From the NCBI RefSeq assembly GCF_013694365.1, contig NZ_CP059275.1, forward strand, positions 992,001-1,056,000: a stretch of 64,000 nucleotides of DNA, given 5' to 3'. Origin of the DNA: Limosilactobacillus reuteri (GTDB lineage: Bacteria; Bacillota; Bacilli; Lactobacillales; Lactobacillaceae). Under the pieces are notes generated by a model that had not been told where the DNA came from, did no database searches, and saw only the letters and a program-made list of their open reading frames with translations. Below, piece after piece: positions 50,703 to 62,030 of this stretch (the first letter of the stretch is position 1; every line of letters begins with the position of its first letter). The translations under genes and the position numbers were made by a program.

Positions 50703-52541
50703 ATGTGGCGCTATTTGAAACGTGTTTTAATCGGGAAACCGTTAAAAACCCTTGATGAAGGGCAAACACACTTAACTAAATTTAAAGCATTAGCCATGCT
50801 TTCTTCTGACGCAATATCGTCAGTAGCATATGGACCAGAGCAAATTACAACTGTTCTGGTAACTTTATCCGCAGCAGCAATCTGGTATTCAATCCCGATT
50901 GCGGCAGTTGTGTTGGTCCTTTTGTTAGCTATCACGTTATCATACCAACAAATCATTCATGCCTATCCTAGTGGTGGTGGTGCTTATGTCGTTGCCACAC
51001 GGAATTGGGGGAGTAATGGGGGATTATTTGCTGGAGGATCATTACTAGTTGACTATATGTTAACGGTGGCTGTTTCAACGACATCTGGAGTTGAAGCGAT
51101 TACTTCGGCAGTTCCTGCTTTATATAAATTTTCAATTCCAATCGGGATCGTTATTGTCCTTTTAATCATGTTTATGAATTTACGGGGAATGAGTGAAAGT
51201 GCAAACTTCCTCACAATTCCGGTATATTTCTTTGTTATTATGATGATTGTGATGGTAGTGTGGGGTGGCTATAATATTGCCACTGGTCATATTCATTACC
51301 GGGCAATTGTTGATTATGGAACACCGGTATCGGGAATGTCATTTGTTTTGCTTATTCGGGCATTCTCAGCTGGTTCGTCATCCTTAACTGGGGTGGAAGC
51401 CGTAAGTAATGCTGTTCCTAACTTTAATAAGCCTAAAGAAAAGAATGCATCAACTACCCTGGCAATTATGAGTGCTATTTTAGCGTTCTTCTTTATTGCC
51501 ATTATCTTCTTTAGTTTTTATCTGGGGGTAGTTCCTAATTCACGGACAACAATCCTCTCCCAAATGGCCGCACAAATCTTTGGTGGGCATGGGCTAGGCT
51601 TTTACCTCTTGCAACTTTCAACTGCAATGATTTTAGCGGTCGCTGCTAATACTGGTTTCTCAGCCTTTCCAATTCTTGCCTTTAATATGGCCAAAGATAA
51701 ATATATGCCGCACGCGTTCATGGATCGTGGGGATCGGTTAGGTTACTCTAACGGGATTATTTCCTTGGCGATTGGAGCAATTATTTTGATCTTGATCTTC
51801 CATGGTCAGACTAATATGTTAATTCCGCTTTATGCAGTAGGGGTATTTGTTCCATTTACTTTATCGCAATCTGGGATGATTATTCACTGGTTTAGAGAAC
51901 GGGAAGGTTTCTGGTTAGGGAAAGCCTTTATTAACCTAGTAGGAGCCTTGATTTCATTTGTTCTTGTCATTTGTTTGTTCTGGCAACACTTTGCAAATGT
52001 TTGGCCATACTTAATTATCATGCCGCTGCTTTTATGGATGTTCCATTCGATTCACCGGCACTATGTAAAAGTAGCCGCTCAGTTGCGGGTTACTGAAAAG
52101 ACGAAAGTTCAATTACATGATTACGATGGTGCAACGGTGATTGTTTTAGTTGGTAATGTAACCCGGGTAACTCGTGGTGCAATTAATTACGCTCGGTCGA
52201 TTGGTGATTATGTTATTGCCATGCATGTTTCGTTTGATGAAAATCCAGGCAAAGAGCATAAAACAGCAAATGAATTTAAAGCTGAATATCCAGATGTCCG
52301 TTTTGTTGATATTCACTCTTCGTACCGTTCAATCGCAAAACCAACGTTACGTTTTGTTGATGTGATTGCAAAACGAGCAGAAGCAAGAAATTATTCGACG
52401 ACTGTTCTTGTTCCGCAATTTATTCCTAAACATCCATGGCAATTGGCCTTACATAATCAGACCAGTGTTCGTTTACGGGCGTTATTGAATTCCCGAGAGA
52501 ATATTATTGTTGCTAGTTATAACTATCATCTTCAAGAATAG
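50703..52541 (+). CDS. kimA: KimA-type potassium transporter (APC superfamily)
   Basis: A 612-residue protein with about 12 helices and a C-terminal cytosolic domain of about 150 residues, matching KimA (YdaO) of Bacillus subtilis in length and layout. The opening LIGKPLKTLDEGQTHLTK and LAMLSSDAISSVAYGPEQI align with KimA, placing the cation-binding Asp and Tyr at the same numbers (D36, Y43). KimA imports K+ with protons and is inhibited by c-di-AMP. Other lactobacilli annotate it simply as amino acid permease. Confidence 0.8.
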   Translation: MWRYLKRVLIGKPLKTLDEGQTHLTKFKALAMLSSDAISSVAYGPEQITTVLVTLSAAAIWYSIPIAAVVLVLLLAITLSYQQIIHAYPSGGGAYVVATRNWGSNGGLFAGGSLLVDYMLTVAVSTTSGVEAITSAVPALYKFSIPIGIVIVLLIMFMNLRGMSESANFLTIPVYFFVIMMIVMVVWGGYNIATGHIHYRAIVDYGTPVSGMSFVLLIRAFSAGSSSLTGVEAVSNAVPNFNKPKEKNASTTLAIMSAILAFFFIAIIFFSFYLGVVPNSRTTILSQMAAQIFGGHGLGFYLLQLSTAMILAVAANTGFSAFPILAFNMAKDKYMPHAFMDRGDRLGYSNGIISLAIGAIILILIFHGQTNMLIPLYAVGVFVPFTLSQSGMIIHWFREREGFWLGKAFINLVGALISFVLVICLFWQHFANVWPYLIIMPLLLWMFHSIHRHYVKVAAQLRVTEKTKVQLHDYDGATVIVLVGNVTRVTRGAINYARSIGDYVIAMHVSFDENPGKEHKTANEFKAEYPDVRFVDIHSSYRSIAKPTLRFVDVIAKRAEARNYSTTVLVPQFIPKHPWQLALHNQTSVRLRALLNSRENIIVASYNYHLQE

Positions 52542-54152
52542 ATGGAAAAAATGAAATTCCAGAAGATAACGCTATTTTCTGGTGTAATGCTTGCCTTAAA
52601 TTCCTTAATTGGTTCTGGGTGGTTGTTTGGTGCCGGAACTGCTGCAAAGGTTGCCGGACCAGCTGCTATTTTGTCATGGATCTTAGGAGCAATAATCATT
52701 ATTAGCATTGCCCTTACTTATGTTGAATTAGGGGCAATGTTTCCAGAAAGCGGGGGAATGAGTCGTTATGCTCAGTATAGCCACGGTCCGTTTTTAGGCT
52801 TTATTGCTGCATGGGCAAATTGGATTTCATTAATCACTTTAGTCCCAATGGAAGCAGTGGCCTCGGTTCAATATATGAGCTCGTGGCCGTGGGCATGGGC
52901 AAATTGGACTCACCACTTTATGAAAAACGGTAATATTACGACTCCTGGATTATTAGTTGTATTTGGCTTTATGCTGGTTTTTACTTTGATCAATTTCTGG
53001 TCGGTAAAATTGATGACTCGCTTTACTAACTTAATATCAATTTTTAAGATTTTATTACCGACACTAACAATTGTGATGCTTATTGCGGCGGGTTTTCATC
53101 CTAGTAATTTTGGTCATAGCGTAACTACTTTTATACCATATGGTAGCCGGTCAATCTTTGAAGCAGCTGCTATTTCTGGAATTATTATGTCTTATGATGC
53201 CTTTCAAACGGTAATCAACATGGGAGGAGAAATGATTAATCCTCATAAAAATATCGTGCGAGGCGTATTGATTTCAATGATTATTACCGCTGTGATCTAT
53301 GTCATGTTACAAGTTGCCTTTATTGGAGCGATTGATCCGAATTTATTAGCGCAAAAAGGATGGCATGGGATTAACTATACGTCTCCATTTGCTGATATTG
53401 CGATCCTGCTGGGGATGAATTGGCTTGCAATTTTGCTATATATGGATGCTTTTGTTTCACCATTTGGGACAGGGGTTGCGTTCGTGGCGACTGCCTCACG
53501 AGCATTGGCAGCAATGACTCATACTGGACATTTGCCTCAATGGTTGGGACGGCTAGAACGGCGCTACATGATTCCGCGGCTTGCAATGGTTGTGGATCTA
53601 ATTTTAGCGGTGGTAATGGTTAGTCTCTTCAGAAATTGGAGTTTGTTAGCCACTGTAATTACCGGTTCAACCTTAATTGCTTATCTTACCGGGCCAGTTA
53701 CTGTAATGTCGCTTCGCAAAATGGATGCTAATTTAAAGCGGCCGTTTCATCCGCATTTTATGTCCTGGTTGGCGCCATTTGCATTTGTCTTGACGAGCCT
53801 TTCAATTTATTGGACAATGTGGCCGACGACTGTTCAGGTAATTGGGGTTATCTTATTAGGCTTACCAATTTATCTTTATTATGAAGTTAAGTATCGTCAC
53901 GCATCAGGGCTACGTGACTTACGCAATAGTTATTGGATGTTGGTTTATCTTGTTTTTATCTCAATAGTTTCTTACATTGGGAGTGAAGGATTTGGCGGCA
54001 AGGACTGGTTGAAGTACCCATGGGATTTTGTTGTTATTATCATCTGCTCGCTAGGATTTTACCGGTGGGCTGTGGCTAGCCGGATGAAAAAAGTCGATCC
54101 TGCGGCAGAAAAGGTTAATGCCAAGGTAAAGATGCCAGGAAAAGATCAATAG
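52542..54152 (+). CDS. APC-family amino acid permease
   Basis: A 536-residue permease with 12-14 helices. The helix 1 motif NSLIGSGWLFGAGTAAKVAG is the unwound substrate-binding segment of APC transporters, and the GGEMINPHKNIVRGV loop after helix 6 is typical. Substrate not predictable. It lies next to the KimA gene but is clearly a different subfamily. Confidence 0.88.
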   Translation: MEKMKFQKITLFSGVMLALNSLIGSGWLFGAGTAAKVAGPAAILSWILGAIIIISIALTYVELGAMFPESGGMSRYAQYSHGPFLGFIAAWANWISLITLVPMEAVASVQYMSSWPWAWANWTHHFMKNGNITTPGLLVVFGFMLVFTLINFWSVKLMTRFTNLISIFKILLPTLTIVMLIAAGFHPSNFGHSVTTFIPYGSRSIFEAAAISGIIMSYDAFQTVINMGGEMINPHKNIVRGVLISMIITAVIYVMLQVAFIGAIDPNLLAQKGWHGINYTSPFADIAILLGMNWLAILLYMDAFVSPFGTGVAFVATASRALAAMTHTGHLPQWLGRLERRYMIPRLAMVVDLILAVVMVSLFRNWSLLATVITGSTLIAYLTGPVTVMSLRKMDANLKRPFHPHFMSWLAPFAFVLTSLSIYWTMWPTTVQVIGVILLGLPIYLYYEVKYRHASGLRDLRNSYWMLVYLVFISIVSYIGSEGFGGKDWLKYPWDFVVIIICSLGFYRWAVASRMKKVDPAAEKVNAKVKMPGKDQ

Positions 54153-54437
54153 ATGAAAAAATTGAAAGAGAATCTATCGACTAGTCGGTTTTCATTTGCC
54201 CACCCAGAAGAATTAGCTATGAAGTTAGGAATAACAAGTGGGGCTGTTTCACCCTTTAACTTGTTTAATGATAAACAACATCAGGTTACCTTTATTATTG
54301 ATGCTGATATCTTTAAGAACGAGGAGTTAATAGGGTGTCACCCAAACATTAATACGGCCACAGTGATTTTGAGAACAAAAGATTTGCTTCAAATAATAAA
54401 GTTGAATGGTAATTCAGTTAAGGCGGTTCAACTATAA
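54153..54437 (+). pseudogene. prdX: prdX/YbaK-type tRNA-editing protein, C-terminal fragment
   Basis: A 94-residue C-terminal half of the ProX/YbaK-like deacylase domain (SFAHPEELAMKLGITSGAVS, then VTFIIDADIFKNEELIGCHP). Such proteins clear Ala or Cys from tRNA-Pro. The N-terminal half follows at 54438 in the window, out of biological order, because natively the gene runs on the minus strand. The catalytic Lys region between the halves is not encoded in either fragment. Confidence 0.8.
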
Positions 54438-54602
54438 ATGACGAAAAATGCGACCGGTATCTATGAATATTTAGATGACGAAAAAATAAACTATCAAATT
54501 ATTATGCATCCCCCAGTCTATACAGCGGAACAAGCAGACAAGTATGTTCAAGAATATCAATTTAAGAATATCAATTTGCCCGTACGAAAAACCTTTTTCT
54601 AA
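54438..54602 (+). pseudogene. prdX: prdX/YbaK-type protein, N-terminal fragment ended by frameshift
   Basis: The 54 codons start MTKNATGIYEYLDDEKINYQ and include HPPVYTAEQADKYV, the normal PrdX N-terminus. An exact tandem duplication of 14 bases (54550-54577) shifts the frame after YQF and leads to a stop. Removing one copy gives YQFARTKNLFL, the expected continuation. The gene is therefore a recent pseudogene. Confidence 0.82.
54550..54577 (+). repeat. 14-bp tandem duplication in prdX
   Basis: AAGAATATCAATTT occurs twice in a row (54550-54563 and 54564-54577). Fourteen is not a multiple of three, so it breaks the frame. Slippage could revert it. Confidence 0.95.
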
Positions 54603-56231
<1,629 letters not shown>

Positions 56232-56516
56232 GTGTTAAAACCATTAGGAGATCGCGTTGTTCTAAAAGCTGAAACTGAAGAAGAAAAGACAGTTGGTGGA
56301 ATTGTCCTTGCTTCCAATGTAAAGGAAAAGCCAACTACTGGAAAGGTTATTGCCGTTGGAGAAGGTCGTACTTTAGAAAACGGACAAAAGCTTGCTCCAG
56401 CTGTTAAGGAAGGCGACCGCGTATTATTTGACAAGTACGCAGGTAACGAAGTTGAATATGATGGTGAAAAGTACTTAGTTGTTCACGCTAAGGACTTAGT
56501 AGCAATCGTTGAATAG
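56232..56516 (+). CDS. groES: Co-chaperonin GroES (Hsp10)
   Basis: A 94-residue GroES from a GTG start ([20 protein letters not shown]) with the mobile loop in [18 protein letters not shown] and the [11 protein letters not shown] roof strand. The CIRCE/HrcA operator that normally controls it lies in the deleted upstream DNA. Confidence 0.97.
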   Translation: MLKPLGDRVVLKAETEEEKTVGGIVLASNVKEKPTTGKVIAVGEGRTLENGQKLAPAVKEGDRVLFDKYAGNEVEYDGEKYLVVHAKDLVAIVE

Positions 56517-57161
56517 ATGGCTAATAAAAAGATTCCACGCGCGACTGCGAAACGGTTGCCAATATATTTCCGTTATTTAAATGTATTGAAAGACGCAAAT
56601 AAGCAACGGGTATCATCAACTGAACTTTCGGAGGCTGTGCAAGTTGATTCGGCAACGATTCGTCGTGACTTTTCATATTTTGGTGAATTAGGTAAGCGGG
56701 GATACGGTTATGACGTTGAAAGTCTATTAAAGTTTTTTAAAGGAATCTTACACCAAGACTCATTAGTTAGTGTTGCCTTAGTTGGGGTTGGTAGTTTGGG
56801 AAGTGCCTTGTTAAACTTTAATTTCCACCAAGATACCAATTTACGGATCAGTGCGGCATTTGATACTAAGCCAGAATATGCCAATACAGTCAAAAGCGGT
56901 ATTCCAATTTACACATCCGAGGATATGGTAAAGCAGTTAAAAGAGCAACAGATTGATGTTGTTATTCTAACCGTTCCAGGAATCAAGGCCCAACATGTTG
57001 CGGACCAATTAGTTGAAGCTGGTGTGAAGGGAATTCTTAACTTTACTCCTGTTCGTTTATCTGTGCCAAAAAATGTTCAAGTTCAAAACATTGACTTAAC
57101 AAACGAACTTCAAACGTTGATCTACTTTATTAAAAATTACACTGAAGACTCAGTTGAATAA
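56517..57161 (+). CDS. rex: Redox-sensing transcriptional repressor Rex
   Basis: A 214-residue Rex: winged-helix DNA-binding part ([20 protein letters not shown], residues 25-60) and a Rossmann domain with [16 protein letters not shown]. Rex releases DNA when NADH rises and controls fermentation genes. Its place beside groES is a conserved lactobacillar arrangement. Confidence 0.95.
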   Translation: MANKKIPRATAKRLPIYFRYLNVLKDANKQRVSSTELSEAVQVDSATIRRDFSYFGELGKRGYGYDVESLLKFFKGILHQDSLVSVALVGVGSLGSALLNFNFHQDTNLRISAAFDTKPEYANTVKSGIPIYTSEDMVKQLKEQQIDVVILTVPGIKAQHVADQLVEAGVKGILNFTPVRLSVPKNVQVQNIDLTNELQTLIYFIKNYTEDSVE

Positions 57162-59099
57162 ATGTTACTTTTACAGACAAATGACGTTGTGTGTCGATTT
57201 GGCGCGGACGTTTTATTTCACAATATGAACATGCAAATCCAAGAGCATGGCCGTACTGCGCTTGTTGGGCGTAATGGTGCTGGTAAAACGACCTTGTTAA
57301 AAATGATCGCTGGAATCACCGAACCAGATGAAGGAACAATTACGAAGGTTAAAGATTTGACAATTGGTTACTTGGCCCAGGATCAAGGACTCGATAGTCA
57401 AAATAGCATTTGGACTGAACTAGATACTGTCTTTGCTCCTCTCCACAAAATGGAAACGCAAATCCACGATCTTGAACAACAGCTCGCTGACCTTGATAGT
57501 TCCGATAGCAATTATCAACAAATTCTTTCAACATACGATAATTTACAAACTGCCTTTAAGAAACAGGGTGGTTTCGAATACGAATCACGTATGCGGGGAA
57601 TTCTACATGGATTTGGTTTTGGCGAAGATAGTTATGATACGCCAATTAATTCCCTTTCAGGAGGGCAAAAAACTAAACTCGCCTTAGCAAAGATCCTTCT
57701 GCAAGCACCGGGGCTTTTGATTCTAGATGAACCGACTAACCACCTCGACATGAACGTTCTTTCATGGTTAGAAGATTATCTTAAAAGTTATCAAGGTGCA
57801 TTGCTTATCGTCTCTCACGACCGTTACTTCTTAGATCGTGTTGTCAACGATGTTTATGATCTCGATAATAAAACACTCACCCACTATACTGGTAACTACA
57901 CGCAATTTGTTAAACACAAGCAAGAACGATTAGAAGCAGAGTGGAAACACTATGACCAACAACAAAAAAAGATTGCTAAGTTAGAAGACTTTGTTAACCG
58001 AAATATTGTTCGTGCCTCAACAACTAAACGTGCTCAGGCGCGGCGAAAGCAATTAGAAAAAATGGAGCGGCTTGAGCGTCCAGAAACTGATGATAAATCA
58101 ATCCATTTTCAATTCCATTCTGAAAAAGATAGCGGAAATGAAGTTCTTGATGTGGAGCAGGCAAAAGTTGGCTACGATGAACAGATCCTTGCTGGGCCGC
58201 TTTCATTTAATGTCCGCAAGCCGCAGCGTGTTGGGATTATCGGACCAAATGGAATCGGAAAATCAACTTTACTTAAATCTATTCTCCATAAAATTCCGTT
58301 AATTAGTGGAACAATCAAACTCGGTGCTAACCTCGATATCGGTTACTATGACCAGGAACAGCAACAATTACATCCAAATAAAACAGTTTTAGAAGAAGTA
58401 TGGGATGACCATCCAGAAGTACCTGAAAAAGATATTCGCTCATTATTAGGTAGTTTCTTATTCGTTGGTGATGATGTTTATAAAGTTGTTCATGACCTAT
58501 CTGGTGGTGAAAAAGCACGATTGGAGTTAACTAAGCTCTCATTTAAACCGATTAATTTTCTTATCCTTGATGAACCGACTAACCACTTAGATATCGATAG
58601 TCGAGAAGTGCTTGAAAACGCAATTAACGAATTTAGCGGAACCGTTCTCTTTATTTCTCACGACCGTTACTTTATTAATCAGGTTGCAACCGATATCTTA
58701 GCAATGGAACACGACGGAATTAAACATTACGAAGGCAATTATGATGACTACCTAATTGCTAAGGAAAAAGAAAGTTCATCTGAAGCTGCTTCACATAATT
58801 CCACCACCATTACTAAAGCACCAGCTGGTAAACAATCTTATCAGCAAAGCAAAGAACAGCAGCGCGCTCGCCGAAAAATTCAGCGACAAGTCGATGAGCT
58901 AGAACAACAGATGGCGGAATTAGAAGAAAAACAAACCGCAATCCAAGAACAAATGAGTCAACCAGAGATCGCTACGGATATTGGAAAATTAACCGATCTT
59001 CAAAAAGAACTTGATGAATTATCAGCTAAATCTGAAGAATTTGAACTTGCATGGACAGAAGCAGCAGAAAAACTGGAAGAATTTGATCAAGAAAACTAA
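57162..59099 (+). CDS. ABC-F family protein (Uup/YdiF type)
   Basis: A 645-residue protein with two ABC domains (GRNGAGKTT, LSGGQKTK, LLILDEPTNHLD; GPNGIGKST, LSGGEKAR, FLILDEPTNHLD), the inter-domain arm (about residues 240-320) and a C-terminal coiled coil (about 565-645, rich in Glu/Gln). It differs from the one at 31005 by the long tail. It probably acts on ribosomes or on branched DNA as Uup does. Confidence 0.92.
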   Translation: MLLLQTNDVVCRFGADVLFHNMNMQIQEHGRTALVGRNGAGKTTLLKMIAGITEPDEGTITKVKDLTIGYLAQDQGLDSQNSIWTELDTVFAPLHKMETQIHDLEQQLADLDSSDSNYQQILSTYDNLQTAFKKQGGFEYESRMRGILHGFGFGEDSYDTPINSLSGGQKTKLALAKILLQAPGLLILDEPTNHLDMNVLSWLEDYLKSYQGALLIVSHDRYFLDRVVNDVYDLDNKTLTHYTGNYTQFVKHKQERLEAEWKHYDQQQKKIAKLEDFVNRNIVRASTTKRAQARRKQLEKMERLERPETDDKSIHFQFHSEKDSGNEVLDVEQAKVGYDEQILAGPLSFNVRKPQRVGIIGPNGIGKSTLLKSILHKIPLISGTIKLGANLDIGYYDQEQQQLHPNKTVLEEVWDDHPEVPEKDIRSLLGSFLFVGDDVYKVVHDLSGGEKARLELTKLSFKPINFLILDEPTNHLDIDSREVLENAINEFSGTVLFISHDRYFINQVATDILAMEHDGIKHYEGNYDDYLIAKEKESSSEAASHNSTTITKAPAGKQSYQQSKEQQRARRKIQRQVDELEQQMAELEEKQTAIQEQMSQPEIATDIGKLTDLQKELDELSAKSEEFELAWTEAAEKLEEFDQEN

Positions 59100-60065
59100 A
59101 TGGCTTTGAAATATACGGTTTTAGGTGCAGGGGCAATGGGACTACGATTTGGGGTATTGCTTCAAGAATTAGCAGGTGCGAAGGTTGATTTTGTTGATAA
59201 CTGGGCTTCCCAAGTTGAAACTATTAAACAACAGGGTGGGGTTTACGTTTCTCGAGACCATGAGAATCGACATCTTGTACCAATTAATATTTACTCACCA
59301 GAAGAATATGATGGTGATCCAGATGTGTTTATCGTTTTTGCCAAACAGATGACGCTTAGTGATTTGTTACAACGCAGTGCTCATTTCTTCCGTCCTGACC
59401 ATCAATATGTCTTTTCCGGGATGAATGGCATGGGACATATTGAAAAAATTAACCAATATTTTCCTAAAGAACATGTCGTGGCCGGAACTTGTTTAATTGG
59501 CACGGTCCTTAATAAGGCGGGGGATGTGGATTTTATTGGTAAACCTGGTGCTGGTTCGATCAACTTAGCTCCCCAAGTCGGCGAACCAGATGAGCGGGTA
59601 AAACAAATTGTTGAGGACTTTACCACGGCGAATATTAATCCCCACCTTAATGATAATTTTTATGGTACCCTCCTAACAAAAGTAGTTTTTAATTCTGTTA
59701 TTAACACGATCTGCACGCTTTTTGAGATTCAAATGGGGCAATTTATCGATTACGATGGTGCAGAAAAGCTTGGCAAACAGTTAATTAATGAAGCATTCGA
59801 TGTTGCCGAACGGGCTGGTATTCAGCTCTTAAGCACTCGTGAGGAGGAGTGGCAAACGATTAAATATGTTAGTGAAGTTACCAGCCCGCTTCATTATCCA
59901 TCAATGTACCAAGATATGAGTAAAAATCGACCAACAGAAGTAGATTACATTAATGGATATATTTATGATTTAGGTAAGAAGTATAACTATGAGGCATCTA
60001 CTCACGACTTCTTGCGTAATTTAGTTCACCTTGCAGAAAATACTCGTAAATTCCGACAAAACTAA
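59100..60065 (+). CDS. 2-dehydropantoate 2-reductase (ketopantoate reductase family)
   Basis: A 321-residue NADP-dependent reductase: Rossmann motif VLGAGAMGLRFGVLL, NGMGH loop, and catalytic Lys in GTLLTKVVFNSVINTICTL. It may make pantoate for coenzyme A, or act on other 2-keto acids. Lactobacilli often lack the rest of the pantothenate pathway, so the annotation panE is tentative. Confidence 0.87.
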   Translation: MALKYTVLGAGAMGLRFGVLLQELAGAKVDFVDNWASQVETIKQQGGVYVSRDHENRHLVPINIYSPEEYDGDPDVFIVFAKQMTLSDLLQRSAHFFRPDHQYVFSGMNGMGHIEKINQYFPKEHVVAGTCLIGTVLNKAGDVDFIGKPGAGSINLAPQVGEPDERVKQIVEDFTTANINPHLNDNFYGTLLTKVVFNSVINTICTLFEIQMGQFIDYDGAEKLGKQLINEAFDVAERAGIQLLSTREEEWQTIKYVSEVTSPLHYPSMYQDMSKNRPTEVDYINGYIYDLGKKYNYEASTHDFLRNLVHLAENTRKFRQN

Positions 60066-61244
60066 ATGAATTTTGCACAATCAAAATTATTAGACACTTT
60101 ACCGAAACAATTTTTTGCCAATTTAGTTGCCAAGGTTAATAAAAAAATAAGTGAAGGGGTCGATGTTATTAATCTTGGTCAAGGGAATCCCGATAAGCCA
60201 ACGCCAGATTATATTGTTAAGAGCACGCAAAAATGGGTAGCGGATCCGCAAACTCATAAGTATTCACTATTTCGGGGATTGCCAGCATTTAAAGAAGCAG
60301 CGGCAAACTTTTATTCTGAAAAATATGGAGCTGACTTTGACCCAGAAAAAGAAGTTGCAATTTTGGGTGGTTCCAAGATTGGGCTTGTAGAATTGCCATG
60401 GGCATTGATGAATCCCGGCGACACTTTTCTGCTTCCTGATCCTGGCTATCCAGATTACTTATCAGGAGCAGCATTAGGAGAAGTTAATTTTGAAACAGTA
60501 CCATTATTAGCAGAAAATAATTTCTTGCCAGACTTAGAGGCAATTCCTGAAGAGGTGGCGCAACGTGCTAAATTCTTCTATCTTAACTATCCTAATAATC
60601 CAACGGGTGCTGTAGCTACTCCCGAGTTTTATCGAAAATTAGTTGCGTGGGCCAAAAAGTACCATGTGGGCATTATTAGTGACTTTGCCTATGGCGCAAT
60701 TGGCTTTGACGGTCAAGCTCCAGTTAGCTTTATGGAAACACCAGGCGCTAAAGATGTGGGAATTGAATTTTATACCTTTTCTAAGACATTCAACATGGCA
60801 GGGTGGCGAATCGCATTTGCGGTTGGTAATGCAGATATTATTGAAGCCTTAAACTTAATTCAAGATCACCTATTCGTTAGTCTTTTTCCTGCCTTACAGG
60901 AAGCTGCTATTGATGCTTTAACGCTGCCACAACGTGATGATGCAATTGCCGAAATTGTAGGTTGTTATGAAGAAAGACGGAATGCTTTTATTAATGCGGC
61001 CGAAAAAATTGGCTGGCATGCATTTATTCCCCAGGGTACTTTCTATGCTTGGATGCCGGTTCCAAAGGATTATACCAGTGAAAGCTTTGCAGATTTGTTA
61101 TTGGACAAAGCTGGCGTGGCAGTAGCACCAGGCAATGGCTTTGGCAAGCACGGTGAAGGTTATGTGCGGATTGGCCTTTTGATTGAGCCAGCACGACTGA
61201 CGGAGGCCGTTGAGCGGATTGCTAAATTGAATTTATTTAGTTAA
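60066..61244 (+). CDS. Pyridoxal-phosphate aminotransferase (class I/II)
   Basis: A 392-residue fold-type I aminotransferase. PLP ligands: Asn in YPNNPTGAV, Asp and Tyr in SDFAYGAIGFD (about residues 206-209), and Lys 240 in YTFSKTFNMAGWRIAFA. It resembles the methionine/aromatic and LL-diaminopimelate-like aminotransferases often paired with the amidase encoded next, as in the methionine salvage KTGM-amidase pair. Confidence 0.88.
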   Translation: MNFAQSKLLDTLPKQFFANLVAKVNKKISEGVDVINLGQGNPDKPTPDYIVKSTQKWVADPQTHKYSLFRGLPAFKEAAANFYSEKYGADFDPEKEVAILGGSKIGLVELPWALMNPGDTFLLPDPGYPDYLSGAALGEVNFETVPLLAENNFLPDLEAIPEEVAQRAKFFYLNYPNNPTGAVATPEFYRKLVAWAKKYHVGIISDFAYGAIGFDGQAPVSFMETPGAKDVGIEFYTFSKTFNMAGWRIAFAVGNADIIEALNLIQDHLFVSLFPALQEAAIDALTLPQRDDAIAEIVGCYEERRNAFINAAEKIGWHAFIPQGTFYAWMPVPKDYTSESFADLLLDKAGVAVAPGNGFGKHGEGYVRIGLLIEPARLTEAVERIAKLNLFS

Positions 61245-62030
61245 ATGAAACGCAAAATTGCATTAGCTCAACTTGATATTCAATTAGGAAATCCTGCCGA
61301 AAATTATCAAAAAGCTAAACAAGCAATTGAAGAAGCTGCTAGTCACCATGCAGATATCGTTGTCTTGCCGGAGATGTGGAATACTGGCTATGCCTTAGAT
61401 CAATTAGCAGACTTGGCAGATGAAAACGGTCAAAAGACACAAAAATTTCTTAGTGAGTTAGCGTTAGAAAATCAAATTAACATTGTCGGTGGTTCAGTAG
61501 CGGTGAGATGTGGACAATCTTTTTTCAATACAACCTATGTTTATGATCAAAAGGGAAATCTAATTAGCAGTTACGAGAAGGTGCATTTATTTGGACTAAT
61601 GAATGAAGACCGATATCTAAAAGCCGGGCAAAAAGAAAATCACTTTGAATTAGCTGGGGTTCCGAGTGCAAGTTTTATTTGTTATGATTTGCGATTCCCC
61701 GAATGGATTAGAACAGTCGCTCGTTATGGAACTGATATCTTATATTTTTCGGCAGAATGGCCAAGCAAACGGATTAAACAATGGAAAATAATGCTTCAGT
61801 CACGGGCAATTGAAAATCAAGCCTTTGTAGTCGCGGTCAATCGTGTTGGGACGGATTTAGAGAATAGCTTTAATGGTCATTCGTTAGTAATAGATCCGCT
61901 TGGGCAGATTATCCATGATGCAGGAGAAGTTGAACAAGTAAGTTATGCAGAAATTGACTTAGCGCAGTTAGCACAGGTTCGGGGGCCGATTCCGGTGTTT
62001 AAGGATCGCCGACCAAGTCTTTATCATTGA
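61245..62030 (+). CDS. Carbon-nitrogen hydrolase (omega-amidase-like)
   Basis: A 261-residue nitrilase-superfamily enzyme with the catalytic triad Glu 43 (VVLPEMWNTGY), Lys 111 (YEKVHLFG) and Cys 145 (FICYDLRFPEW). It probably hydrolyses 2-oxo acid amides produced by glutamine-dependent transaminases, such as the aminotransferase just before it. Confidence 0.88.
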   Translation: MKRKIALAQLDIQLGNPAENYQKAKQAIEEAASHHADIVVLPEMWNTGYALDQLADLADENGQKTQKFLSELALENQINIVGGSVAVRCGQSFFNTTYVYDQKGNLISSYEKVHLFGLMNEDRYLKAGQKENHFELAGVPSASFICYDLRFPEWIRTVARYGTDILYFSAEWPSKRIKQWKIMLQSRAIENQAFVVAVNRVGTDLENSFNGHSLVIDPLGQIIHDAGEVEQVSYAEIDLAQLAQVRGPIPVFKDRRPSLYH

